From the NCBI GenBank assembly GCA_051747265.1, contig JBNJFY010000006.1, positions 1-64,000 of the forward strand: a stretch of 64,000 bases of DNA, given 5' to 3'. This document shows, piece by piece, positions 16,964 to 26,021 of the stretch. A program made the translations under genes and the position numbers. Numbering within the stretch: the stretch's first letter is position 1; each line of letters starts with the position of its first letter. The DNA comes from JBNJFY01 sp051747265 (lineage in GTDB: Bacteria > Bacteroidota > Rhodothermia > Balneolales > Balneolaceae). The notes beneath the pieces were generated by a model. The model did not search any database. It saw only the letters and a list, made by a program, of their open reading frames with translations, and had not been told where the DNA came from.

Positions 16964-18340
16964 ATGGGGCGATCATTCAGTCTGCATTTTCTGGGCGCAG
17001 CAGGAACCGTAACTGGATCCAAATATTTAATCAAAACCGAGGAATCGACGGTTTTAGTTGATTGCGGATTGTTTCAAGGGCTGAAAAAACTGAGGGAGAA
17101 AAACTGGGACTTTTTGCCGGTTAAAGTCGAGCACATCGACGCCGTTGTACTCACCCACGGGCATCTGGATCACACCGGATATTTACCTCGCTTAGGCCGA
17201 GCGGGATTTAAAGGAGCCATCTACGCCACGGAACCCACTCTGGATATCACCGAAATTATTTTACGGGATAGTGCCAAAATACAAGAAGAAGACGCTGAGC
17301 GAGCAAATCGGGAAGGGTATTCCAAGCATGATCCGGCGCAGCCGCTGTATAATACGAAGGATGTGGAAAGCATTCTTAAACTGATGCGTAAGGCTCAAAC
17401 CGATGAGTGGATACCGGTAACGGATACCATTGAGGTACGTTTTAATTACGTGGGACATATACTAGGTGCCACATTTATTGAAGTAAAAGTGGGGGATAAG
17501 CGATTAGTATTTTCCGGCGATGTGGGCCGGTTAAATGACCTTATGCTGTATCCACCTGAAAGGCCCCAGCAAGCGGATGTGTTGTTGTTGGAATCCACTT
17601 ATGGTAACCGATTGCACGGAAACATGGATGATACTATCCAGGAGTTGAAGCGGGTAGTACAAACTACTGTTGAACAAGGCGGATCGGTATTAATTCCCAG
17701 CTTCGCGGTGGAACGAGCGCAGTTATTGATGTATCTGCTGTGGCAACTGCGCAGTCACGGGGAAATTCCGCGTATACCGATGATTATGGATAGCCCGATG
17801 GGAGCTAATGTGTTATCATTATTTCGTAAACATCATGCCTGGCATCAACTTAGTGACCAGGAATGCGAGCAGATGAGCCAACAATTTCGCGTGGTTAGAG
17901 AATATCGTGAAACGCTGGAAATCCGGGACAGCGACGCACCCAAGTTAATCATAGCGGGCAGTGGTATGGTTACCGGCGGACGCATATTATCCTACTTGGA
18001 AAAGTATATTGGGGATCCCCAGTCGCATCTGCTATTGGCCGGTTTTCAGGCCGAGGGCACCAGAGGGCGACAACTGCTGGATGGGGCGCACGAAATTAAA
18101 TTTTCGGGCCAATATCACGATGTTAAGATCAAAGTTTCACAATTAAATGGATTGTCGGCACATGCCGATCAGTCCGAACTTTTGGAGTGGGTGAGTCAGC
18201 TGCAGCAAGAGCCTGAAAAAATCTATCTGATTCATGGCGAACCCAGCAGCTCAGATGCCTTTAGAGTGAAGCTTAAAGATACCTATGGTTGGGAGGCCGA
18301 ACTTCCGGAATTATATCAGATCGATACTTACAAGTACTAG
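16964..18340 (+). CDS. Beta-CASP metallo-beta-lactamase RNA-processing hydrolase
   Basis: A 458-residue metallo-beta-lactamase-fold protein of the beta-CASP (CPSF73/Ysh1-like) group, which cut RNA endo- or exonucleolytically. Motif 2 is THGHLDHTGY (about 67-76). GHILGATF and VFSGDVGR supply motifs 3 and 4. The beta-CASP domain contains PSFAVERAQ and IMDSPMG, and the RMMBL end has AGFQAEGTRGRQLLDG and NGLSAHADQSELLEWV. All zinc ligands appear intact. Immediately downstream of the ATP-cone nuclease gene (7-bp gap), so both proteins probably act together, perhaps in nucleotide-controlled RNA or DNA turnover. That link is inference. The following 900 bp are repeats. Confidence 0.9.
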   Translation: MGRSFSLHFLGAAGTVTGSKYLIKTEESTVLVDCGLFQGLKKLREKNWDFLPVKVEHIDAVVLTHGHLDHTGYLPRLGRAGFKGAIYATEPTLDITEIILRDSAKIQEEDAERANREGYSKHDPAQPLYNTKDVESILKLMRKAQTDEWIPVTDTIEVRFNYVGHILGATFIEVKVGDKRLVFSGDVGRLNDLMLYPPERPQQADVLLLESTYGNRLHGNMDDTIQELKRVVQTTVEQGGSVLIPSFAVERAQLLMYLLWQLRSHGEIPRIPMIMDSPMGANVLSLFRKHHAWHQLSDQECEQMSQQFRVVREYRETLEIRDSDAPKLIIAGSGMVTGGRILSYLEKYIGDPQSHLLLAGFQAEGTRGRQLLDGAHEIKFSGQYHDVKIKVSQLNGLSAHADQSELLEWVSQLQQEPEKIYLIHGEPSSSDAFRVKLKDTYGWEAELPELYQIDTYKY

Positions 18341-18362
18341 GGGCTTTGAAAAACTATTTTTT

Positions 18363-19250
18363 CATCGCGAGGGTATCAACGGCAGTTGCATGCCCGCGGC
18401 GATCTCCATGAGTTGCGACGATGATTATGGGTTGGGTTGTTGCCCAAGTCTCCGTCCAAAAGCATTCAGACTCAGATTTGCGCTGGTTTGTGTAACTCTG
18501 CGGGTACACTGCGCAACTCCGCGAGAAATGAACAGCTGGAAGTTTGCCTAGGAGATGGCCACGCTCCGCAGGGCTCCGCTCGCCATGACAGTAAGGGAGT
18601 TAGGAAATGGGTCCATACTTTAGTTACTGGTTTATCCAGTGAGAATACCCAATCATTCCTCAGCACCACATCCACTACCGTGTCATCGCGAGGGTATCAA
18701 CGGCAGTTGCATGCCCGCGGCGATCTCCATGAGTTGCGACGATGCTTATGGGTTGGGTTGTTCCGCCCAAGTCTCCGTCCAAAAGCATTCAGACTCAGAT
18801 TTGCGCTGGTTTGTGTAACTCTGCGGGTACACTGCGCAACTCCGCGAGAAATGAACAGCTGGAAGTTTGCCTAGGAGATGGCCACGCTCCGCAGGGCTCC
18901 GCTCGCCATGACAGTAAGGGAGTTAGGAAATGGGTCCATACTTTAGTTACTGGTTTATCCAGTGAGAATACCCAATCATTCCTCAGCACCACATCCACTA
19001 CCGTGTCATCGCGAGGGTATCAACGGCAGTTGCATGCCCGCGGCGATCTCCATGAGTTGCGACAATGCTTATGGGTTGGGTTGTTCCGCACAAGTCTCCG
19101 TTTCACTCAGACGTGCGCTGGTTTGTGATGGCCACGCTCCGCAGGGCTCCGCTCGCCATGACAGTGCAGCGTTTGGGAATGGAAGCCATACTTTGGCAGG
19201 GGTTTATCCAGTCAGCAAGAACACCCAAACAGTCCTCAGCACATCATCTT
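18363..19250. repeat. Three tandem copies of a ~322-bp intergenic repeat
   Basis: Copy 1 spans 18363-18683, copy 2 18684-19006 and copy 3 19007-~19245. Copies 1 and 2 are almost identical (one substitution and a two-base difference noted near 18433 and 18442), so the duplication is recent. Copy 3 is diverged and lacks an internal ~80 bp. Each full unit starts CATCGCGAGGGTATCAACGG, with GGCGATCTCC downstream. Its second half holds GAGATGGCCACGCTCCGC...CTCGCCATGACAG, whose reverse complement resembles the TCATxGCGAGCGxAGC family of bacterial intergenic repeats. Open frames in the copies recur only because the DNA does and have no protein-like features. The array fills the whole gap between the beta-CASP gene and convergent argD. 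Confidence 0.9.
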
Positions 19251-20435
19251 TTACTGGTTGGCCTGTAACGCATTACCCAGTGTCTCAACCACTCGATCCA
19301 GCTCTTCATAATTGATAATCAGGGGCGGAACCATCCGAATCACATTGCCAGAAGTGCAATTGACAATGACACCGCGATCCAACATTCGTTCGGCGACTTC
19401 ACGGCCCGGGTAAGCCAATTCTGCGCCCAACATCAAGCCTCGGCCTCGAATATCAGTGATATCATCCGGGTATTGTTCTTTAAGCTCTGCCAACCGTTTT
19501 TTCAAATGCTCGCCTTTAGCTTGTACTTCCTGCATAAACATGGGTTGATTGATTTGATGCAAGGAAGCCAATCCGGCCGCGCAAGCCACCGGATTACCAC
19601 CATAGGTAGTGCCATGCTTTCCACGATGCAGGGCAGAGGCCACTTCTTCCTTAGCCAAAAAAGCACCAATGGGAAACCCTGAGCCTAATGCTTTGGCGGT
19701 ACTCACAATGTCGGGTAATACTCCATACTGCTGATAAGCATAAAATGAACCCGTGCGACCAACGCCCGATTGCACTTCATCTACCAACAAAAGCGCGTTA
19801 TGCTCTTCACAGAGTTGGTTGGCTTTCTGTACAAAGGTTTCCGATACAACATGTAATCCGCCGGAACCCTGAATCGGTTCAAACAACACTCCGATGGTTT
19901 GATCATCAAAGGCTTCCTCCAGCGCTTCTATATCGTTGAACGGAATCTGAGTGATGCCTGGCAGCAGCGGTTCAAAGCCTTCGTAATAGGCCGATTTGCC
20001 CATACTTATAGTGGCAAGTGTGCGACCGTGAAATCCATGCTCCAAAACAATGATATTCCCGGTTTTACCCCGTTCGCGCGCCACATATCGGGCCAATTTT
20101 AATAACCCTTCCATGGCTTCGGCTCCACTATTGCAGAAGAACACGCGATCCAACCCCGCGGCCTGACACAGCGCTTCGGCCAATTGGGCTTGGGGTTCTG
20201 TATAAAAAAGGTTGGAAACGTGCATCAGTTTCGCCGTCTGCTCCTGTACAGCGTTTACCACCGCAGGCGCACAATGTCCCAATGCATTAACGGCGATACC
20301 GGCTAACGCATCCAGATATTTATTGCCGTCCTCGTCCCACACTTGTGTCCCTTGCCCGCGTACCAACGTTATGGGATAGCGATTATACACATCCAGGTGA
20401 TACTTATCGGTAAGCCATTGAATATCTGATTTCAT
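19251..20435 (-). CDS. argD: Acetylornithine aminotransferase
   Basis: A 394-residue class III PLP aminotransferase converting N-acetylornithine and 2-oxoglutarate to N-acetylglutamate semialdehyde and glutamate in arginine synthesis. It may also act in lysine synthesis, as DapF is present in the window. Motifs: NSGAEAMEGLLKLAR, HGFHGRTLATISMGK, LLVDEVQSGVGRTG, and the PLP lysine in STAKALGSGFPIGAF. The end is VIRMVPPLIINYEELDRVVE. Complete length. No other arg gene lies next to it. Its stop codon directly abuts the tandem repeat array, so transcripts reading out of it run into the repeats. Confidence 0.92.
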   Translation of the reverse strand: MKSDIQWLTDKYHLDVYNRYPITLVRGQGTQVWDEDGNKYLDALAGIAVNALGHCAPAVVNAVQEQTAKLMHVSNLFYTEPQAQLAEALCQAAGLDRVFFCNSGAEAMEGLLKLARYVARERGKTGNIIVLEHGFHGRTLATISMGKSAYYEGFEPLLPGITQIPFNDIEALEEAFDDQTIGVLFEPIQGSGGLHVVSETFVQKANQLCEEHNALLLVDEVQSGVGRTGSFYAYQQYGVLPDIVSTAKALGSGFPIGAFLAKEEVASALHRGKHGTTYGGNPVACAAGLASLHQINQPMFMQEVQAKGEHLKKRLAELKEQYPDDITDIRGRGLMLGAELAYPGREVAERMLDRGVIVNCTSGNVIRMVPPLIINYEELDRVVETLGNALQANQ

Positions 20436-20532
20436 AACGCGAACACAATGAGGTTGGTGGTAAACGGTTAATCTAAAATCTAATAAAAAAGCATCTCAGA
20501 GACGATCTTTTATGTATTGAGGGCAGTGTCTG

Positions 20533-22701
20533 TTATGAAATACGTTTCAACCCGATACGACCGCGATCCAGATCGATAGATAAAATCTCGACCTTCACAA
20601 TATCACCAACAGAAACTTCATCATGTACGTCATCCACGCGCCCATGCTCTTTAAGATTGGAGATATGCAGCAATCCGTCTTGCTTCACACCGATATCCAC
20701 AAAGGCTCCAAAATCTACCACATTGCGAACGGTACCTTCCAGTTGTTGACCTTCTTTCAGATCTTCCATTTTCATCACATCGGTACGCAATAGGGGTTTG
20801 GGCAGGGCTTCGCGCGGATCACGCCCCGGTTTTTGCAGGTTTTCCACAATCAGCTCCAGGGTGGGCACACCGATGTCCAGTTGATCAGCTACCCGCTCAT
20901 AATCCATATCGCGGAATTTCAATGGCAAGACATCCTGCAGCTCCTTTAAGTTTTCCAGATCAATCTCGAATTGCTCACACAACTGCTGAGTTGCCTCATA
21001 ACTTTCCGGGTGAATGGCGGTATTATCCAGCGGATTGTTGGATTCGGGGATGCGCAGAAATCCGGCCGCCTGCTGAAACCGAAACTCGCCCACGCCGCTA
21101 ATATCCTTCAACTGTTGGCGATCGGTGAAAATACCTTCCGATTCTCGACGTTCTACAATTTTGCGACTGGTGGATCGGCTCAGGCCGGAAACATAATTGA
21201 GCAGCGAGGCACTGGCGGTGTTCAGGTTCACGCCTACGGTATTTACACAACTCTCCACCACATCATCCAATTTCTTGGAGAGCTTGGTCTGGTTCACATC
21301 ATGTTGATACAAGCCTACCCCAATCGATTTGGGATCGATCTTCACCAATTCGGCCAAGGGGTCTTGCACGCGTCGGGCAATGGAAATATTCCCACGTTGG
21401 GGAGCATCCAGGTCGGGAAACTCCTCACGGGCTGTTTTGGAGGCTGAGTACACGGAAGCGCCCGCCTCATTAACGATCAGGTAGTTTAGCTCCCAATCAA
21501 AATTATTTTGCTGGATGTAGTTGGCCACAAACTGTTCGGTTTCCCGGCTGGCTGTTCCGTTTCCGATGGCGATTAAGTTGACCTTATGCTTGCGGATTAA
21601 GGCGTCAATTACCGCTTCTGATTTTTGAATCTCTTTACGCGGCGGGGTAGGGTAGATGGTCGTTCCTTCCATATATTTGCCGGTCTCATCTACCACGGCC
21701 ACCTTACAACCGGTGCGGTAGGCCGGATCAATTCCCATCACCATTTTGTGATCCAGGGGCGGCTGCATGAGCAAACTTTCCAGGTTTTTGGCGAAGGTAT
21801 CAATGGCGTGCTCATCAGCCATTTCGGTCAGATTGCTGCGCACTTCGCGTTCCATGGAAGGAAAGAGGAGTCGTTTGAAGGCATCTTCAACGGCATCTTC
21901 CAGCTCCTCAATAAATATGGAGCGATCATCGGTAATGATAATCTCGTCAATATCCTCCAGCATACGCTCTTCCCAGACTTCCACATCCACAAAAAGCACA
22001 TTTTCACGCTCCCCACGGTTGATGGCCAACACTTGGTGGGGCTTTAGATATTTAACCTTGCTGTTGAACTCATAGTAATCCTCAAAATTGGTGCGCTCCT
22101 TAACGGCCGGATTTTTCTCCGTTTTGATAGCGGCGTGCTCGGAAAACTGATCGCGCAATTTTTCCCGAACCTTGGGATGTTCGTTCACCCACTCGGCCAC
22201 AATGTCACGGGCGCCGGCCAAGGCATCCTCCACCGATTCCACTTCTTTTTCCGGATCCACAAATTGTTGAGCGATCTCTTTTACCTTACCACTGAAGGTT
22301 TCTTGATCCCATATTTGTTGAGCCAGCGGTTCCAGCCCTTTGTTTTTGGCTTTGGTGCCCCGCGTAACTCGTTTGGGCTTGTAAGGAAGGTAGAGATCCT
22401 CCAGGGTTTGCAGATCCTTGCAGGCTTTGATCTTCTTTTCCAGCTCGGGGGTCAGTTTATCCTGATCGGCAATGGTTTTCAGAATGGTGGCCCGACGATC
22501 CTCCAACGTTTGGAAATATTCGAGGCGGTCGCGCACCGAACGAATCTGTTCTTCATCCAAGCCACCGGTCGCTTCCTGACGATAACGCGCCATAAAGGGG
22601 ACGGTAGCTCCTTCATCCAAAAAACCAGATACGGTTTTAATCTGATTGGAGCGCAGTGAAAGTTCATTGGCAATAAGTTCGAAGATTTGCGAATCGGTCA
22701 T
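20533..22701 (-). CDS. tex: Tex-family RNA-binding transcription accessory protein
   Basis: A 722-residue cytoplasmic Tex protein, related to eukaryotic Spt6. It has the N-terminal helix-turn-helix part with VPFMARYRQEATGGLDEEQIR, and an YqgF/RNase H-like domain with MGIDPAYRTGCKVAVVDETG and AIGNGTASRETE. The HhH modules include VNTVGVNLNTASASLLNYVSG and ISGVGEFRFQQAAGFLRI. The C-terminal S1 domain is EGTVRNVVDFGAFVDIGV then DGLLHISNL. Family members bind nucleic acid and influence transcription and virulence or stress traits. All domains are intact. The gene is separated from argD by 97 bp and diverges from the HisN-like gene. Confidence 0.94.
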   Translation of the reverse strand: MTDSQIFELIANELSLRSNQIKTVSGFLDEGATVPFMARYRQEATGGLDEEQIRSVRDRLEYFQTLEDRRATILKTIADQDKLTPELEKKIKACKDLQTLEDLYLPYKPKRVTRGTKAKNKGLEPLAQQIWDQETFSGKVKEIAQQFVDPEKEVESVEDALAGARDIVAEWVNEHPKVREKLRDQFSEHAAIKTEKNPAVKERTNFEDYYEFNSKVKYLKPHQVLAINRGERENVLFVDVEVWEERMLEDIDEIIITDDRSIFIEELEDAVEDAFKRLLFPSMEREVRSNLTEMADEHAIDTFAKNLESLLMQPPLDHKMVMGIDPAYRTGCKVAVVDETGKYMEGTTIYPTPPRKEIQKSEAVIDALIRKHKVNLIAIGNGTASRETEQFVANYIQQNNFDWELNYLIVNEAGASVYSASKTAREEFPDLDAPQRGNISIARRVQDPLAELVKIDPKSIGVGLYQHDVNQTKLSKKLDDVVESCVNTVGVNLNTASASLLNYVSGLSRSTSRKIVERRESEGIFTDRQQLKDISGVGEFRFQQAAGFLRIPESNNPLDNTAIHPESYEATQQLCEQFEIDLENLKELQDVLPLKFRDMDYERVADQLDIGVPTLELIVENLQKPGRDPREALPKPLLRTDVMKMEDLKEGQQLEGTVRNVVDFGAFVDIGVKQDGLLHISNLKEHGRVDDVHDEVSVGDIVKVEILSIDLDRGRIGLKRIS

Positions 22702-22786
22702 TATTTTCTGCCTGCTTACATTTCGTATTTAATACTAGCGGTAAATTGAGCCGCTTAAAATAATCAGCATCTAACAGGATTCATAT

Positions 22787-23584
22787 ATGGATTTGAGTAC
22801 CGACGGTATCTCACCTACAGATTTATCTACATTACACCTGTTCGCCTGTAAAATTGCCCGTGATGCCGGGGATCATACGCTCAATTATTTCAAGCGTAAT
22901 TTACGCATTGATCGCAAAGCCGATGATTCCCCGGTTACCAAAGCGGATCGGGAAGCTGAACAGATTATGCGTGAGGCAATTGAGCAACAATATCCCCAGC
23001 ACGGAATTCTGGGCGAGGAGTTTGGTACTGTGCGGGACGAAGCGCGTATCCAGTGGATTCTGGATCCGATTGATGGAACGCAGTCGTTTATCCATGGCAT
23101 CCCGCTATACACCACGCTCATCGGCATTTTGGTGGATAACGTGCCGGTTAGTGGGATTATTTATGCGCCAGCCATGCGGGAATTTTGTGAAGCGTATAAG
23201 GGCGGGGGTGCTCGTCTGAACGGAAAAAGCTGCTCGGTGAGCGAAGTGGATGATTTAGCTCAAGCCTCTATAATGTCTGGTGATTGGAAGTTTATCCGAA
23301 AATATGGCTTTGATGAAAATTTCGCCCAACTTATAGATCGTGCGGCTTTGCATCGTACTTGGGGGGATGCCTACGGACACATGATGGTGGCCACCGGCCG
23401 AGCGGAAGTGATGTTCGATCCCATACTAAATACCTGGGATGCCGCGCCGCTACTCACCATCTTGACCGAGGCGGGGGGAAGCTTTACCGATATGAAAGGA
23501 AATCCCACCATATCCGGTGGAAATGGATTGTCTTGTAATAAGTATCTGCAATCAGACGTTGGCGAGCTTCTAAACCTAGGCTAA
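22787..23584 (+). CDS. hisN: Inositol monophosphatase-family phosphatase, likely histidinol-phosphatase
   Basis: A 265-residue Mg2+-dependent sugar/alcohol phosphatase. Motifs of the family are clear: SPVTKADREAE, then GILGEEFG, then WILDPIDGTQSFIHGIPLYTTLI with the metal-binding DPIDGT, and WDAAPLLTILTEAGG near the end. Among IMPase families, the FIHGIPLYTTLIG and WDAAPL patterns resemble HisN-type histidinol-phosphatases more than SuhB, but the substrate is not certain. It is followed 47 bp later by the M1-like gene on the same strand, possibly on the same transcript. Confidence 0.8.
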   Translation: MDLSTDGISPTDLSTLHLFACKIARDAGDHTLNYFKRNLRIDRKADDSPVTKADREAEQIMREAIEQQYPQHGILGEEFGTVRDEARIQWILDPIDGTQSFIHGIPLYTTLIGILVDNVPVSGIIYAPAMREFCEAYKGGGARLNGKSCSVSEVDDLAQASIMSGDWKFIRKYGFDENFAQLIDRAALHRTWGDAYGHMMVATGRAEVMFDPILNTWDAAPLLTILTEAGGSFTDMKGNPTISGGNGLSCNKYLQSDVGELLNLG

Positions 23585-23631
23585 ACAAATATATAAATTA
23601 AGATCTTTTCGACTTCTACTTTATTAAACTG

Positions 23632-25944
23632 ATGAATAACCATTTTCGGTACTTTAAAAAAATAATGGGCATTTTTATTTGGGGACTATGGCCGGTAGTT
23701 CTGGTGGGACAGGCCATAGACTATACCGCACATCCCCAACTGCCTGTCGACTATCAGCACGCGGAAATCCAGCTTCAATTTCAGGCCGCGACATCCATAA
23801 TCAAAGGCGATGTAACCTATCGAATAGCTGCCCGACAACCACGCGTGGATTCGTTGGTAATGCAAGCTGGTCGCATGGATATTCACACTGTTACACTGGA
23901 TGATAACGATTCCGAATTCCAGCTGCGTCAAGACTCCTTAATCATCCAATTGCCCGAACCGATCCACTATGCGGATCAAAGCACCCATCGGTTAGAAATA
24001 TCGTACGAAGCACGCCCCATTTTTGGCGTTCATCAAACTGCGGATACGGTCCGTTGGACCTCCTTATTGCCCCGTAGTACCATGCATTGGCTGCCTGTAT
24101 TAGATCATCCCAGAAATCATTTTACGGTTGCTTACCAATTTGATTTGCCTGAGGGATGGATTTCTGTGGCTAATGGTGAGGCCCCCGAAGGAGCCAATCG
24201 TTGGACTTCAGAAAAGCCACTTGCCGCTTCGGAATTAGCTTGGGCGGTGGGAAAATTAGCGTCGGCTTCTACATCGGTAGGAGTTAAGAAAATTCGCCTT
24301 TTCTTTCCCCAGGCTAGTACTGAGACGCTAAATTCGCAAGCGATATTGAACACCGCTTACTCAAATTTTAAAACAGTAGAAGAGGAGTTGGGGCGCGAAT
24401 TTCCATTCTCCTCCATGAACTTTGTTTGGCTGCCCGATCATCGTTGGGAAACCGATGTTACTGCCGCGGGGTTGGGTTTCGTAATGGGGAACATAGAGCC
24501 ATGGGATCTACAAATTAAAGATCAATTATTGGGACAATGGTTCGGTGTCAGTCTACAAATGAACCAATGGGCAGAAAGCCAGGGAATGCAATGGTATCGC
24601 GCTCATCGATTATCCCGCATCGCTGATTCCATAAAGTTGCCCAGGATTCAAGATGTGCCTGAAACTTCGCATGCAGGAATCTATGATCAGCTTCGGTTAG
24701 ACCAGACCATTCGTTGGACCCAATGGTGGAGCAGTGATCACGATCAACATTCGACTAAACAATTGCGAACTTTTGCCGTCGAGCAAACCAGTGAAAAGCT
24801 AGCCAACACCTACGGTTCCGTATTTGATTGGAATGACTTAAGTAAACTCTGGTACGATACCATCGGCGCGCCGCAATTATCGCCGACCACCGTACCCGCC
24901 TGGCCGCGCCCGGATTCCATTACCTACTTAGTTCGTATACAACCCGATCCCACTGAATCGTCCGTAAGCCTGCAATTTGAAGCTCAGGATTCAGCCTATC
25001 TTGAACTGGTTAACGCAGAGGCCATCATGTATTCCTTCGGAGAACGCGAAACCAAGTCTTTCACCTTTACCGGAAGCCGGGATAGTATCCTACTGGAAAG
25101 CGAGGTGGCGCCTGATAATGTGGAAATTCGAGTGCTGGATTCGCTACACAATACGATTCCGGTACTTAAGGTATCTAAGCCTGCGGGCTATTGGTTGACC
25201 CAGCTCCGGGAAGGAGAAACCGAAGAAGCCCGCCATGCAGCAGCACGAGGGTTGCGACAGCATCTGGACGAACCGGACCTGCAGTTGGCACTTAATGATG
25301 TGCTGGAGACGGAGAAGTCATCGTTGGTGATTAGCGAACTGATTAGCACGTTGTCGCGTTTCCAACAGGGAGCCACCGGTACGGCGGATACGTTTTTATC
25401 ATACGTTGGATCTTCCAATCAGGATGTGCAGATAGCTGCGGTGCGTGCGTTACAGCATTATCCGGACAATGAGACGGTAATATTCCGATTGCGATCCATC
25501 ATACGGGGGGATCATCCGCTGCCAGTTCAAAAAGCGGCACTTCAATCTTACCGGCAAGTAGTGGATCAAGAAACTTTCAGTGGTTTTGTACAATCCACTC
25601 TGGAACGGAATGCTCATCCGCAAGTCACACGATTCGCGCTTGCCGAGGTATTTGCGGCGGGAGACACCACCGCGGGTAGTATGTTAGCCAGTGAACATAT
25701 TCGAGCACGGTATCCCTACTCGGTGCGTGCCCAGGCCCTTCAACTATTAATGCAATATTCGCCCGATGCAGAAGGTTGGTCGCAGCGTTTACAATTACTC
25801 GAGCAAGACAGTGATCCACGCATCAGACTTTGGGTGGTTAGAGCTGCACGAAAGGTGAGTATTCAAAATCCCTCAGAAATAATTACTCGGATGCGGGCTC
25901 GTGAGTATGATGAACGCCTACTTTGGGAGTTAGCAGCGGAGTAA
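23632..25944 (+). CDS. Inactive M1-peptidase-like protein with HEAT-like repeats
   Basis: A 770-residue exported protein (signal segment ~9-27 ending VLVGQ). Residues ~30-210 follow the N-terminal beta domain of M1 aminopeptidases (VDYQHAEIQLQFQ, HWLPVLDHPRNHFTVAYQFDLP, WISVANGE). The catalytic region is recognisable but dead: the usual HExxHQWFG appears as DQLLGQWFG (297-305), so both zinc histidines and the catalytic Glu are missing. The third ligand region WLNEG reads WAESQG, and GAMEN reads VMGN. The C-terminal ~250 residues look like HEAT-type helical repeats (EARHAAARGLRQHLDE, QDVQIAAVRALQHYPD, VQKAALQSYRQV). It probably binds peptide or protein without cutting it. Followed by a terminator for the opposite strand. 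Confidence 0.8.
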   Translation: MNNHFRYFKKIMGIFIWGLWPVVLVGQAIDYTAHPQLPVDYQHAEIQLQFQAATSIIKGDVTYRIAARQPRVDSLVMQAGRMDIHTVTLDDNDSEFQLRQDSLIIQLPEPIHYADQSTHRLEISYEARPIFGVHQTADTVRWTSLLPRSTMHWLPVLDHPRNHFTVAYQFDLPEGWISVANGEAPEGANRWTSEKPLAASELAWAVGKLASASTSVGVKKIRLFFPQASTETLNSQAILNTAYSNFKTVEEELGREFPFSSMNFVWLPDHRWETDVTAAGLGFVMGNIEPWDLQIKDQLLGQWFGVSLQMNQWAESQGMQWYRAHRLSRIADSIKLPRIQDVPETSHAGIYDQLRLDQTIRWTQWWSSDHDQHSTKQLRTFAVEQTSEKLANTYGSVFDWNDLSKLWYDTIGAPQLSPTTVPAWPRPDSITYLVRIQPDPTESSVSLQFEAQDSAYLELVNAEAIMYSFGERETKSFTFTGSRDSILLESEVAPDNVEIRVLDSLHNTIPVLKVSKPAGYWLTQLREGETEEARHAAARGLRQHLDEPDLQLALNDVLETEKSSLVISELISTLSRFQQGATGTADTFLSYVGSSNQDVQIAAVRALQHYPDNETVIFRLRSIIRGDHPLPVQKAALQSYRQVVDQETFSGFVQSTLERNAHPQVTRFALAEVFAAGDTTAGSMLASEHIRARYPYSVRAQALQLLMQYSPDAEGWSQRLQLLEQDSDPRIRLWVVRAARKVSIQNPSEIITRMRAREYDERLLWELAAE

Positions 25945-25953
25945 TGGATAGAA

Positions 25954-25988
25954 CAAAAAAGGTTGGATCCGAAAAACAGACCCAACCT
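25954..25988 (-). terminator. Rho-independent terminator of the ABC exporter operon
   Basis: On the minus strand AGGTTGG (complement of 25982-25988) pairs with CCAACCT (complement of 25960-25966), followed by a run of Ts (complement of 25954-25960). It lies ~35 bases past the stop at 26022. Confidence 0.75.
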
Positions 25989-26021
25989 GTTGAAATCAGT
26001 TATTGATAACTAAACTATGCC

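Noticed and set aside
18437..19128. Open frames of 128-145 codons inside the tandem repeat
   Set aside because: They repeat with the DNA unit, contain no known motif, have odd composition (Ser/Arg/Cys-rich) and break in the third copy.
18363..19250. CRISPR array
   Set aside because: The repeat period is ~322 bp with no short repeat-spacer pattern and no cas gene in the window.
20971..22659. Several 100-170 codon frames opposite tex
   Set aside because: They are antisense shadows of the complete 722-residue Tex gene and lack plausible starts or domain features.
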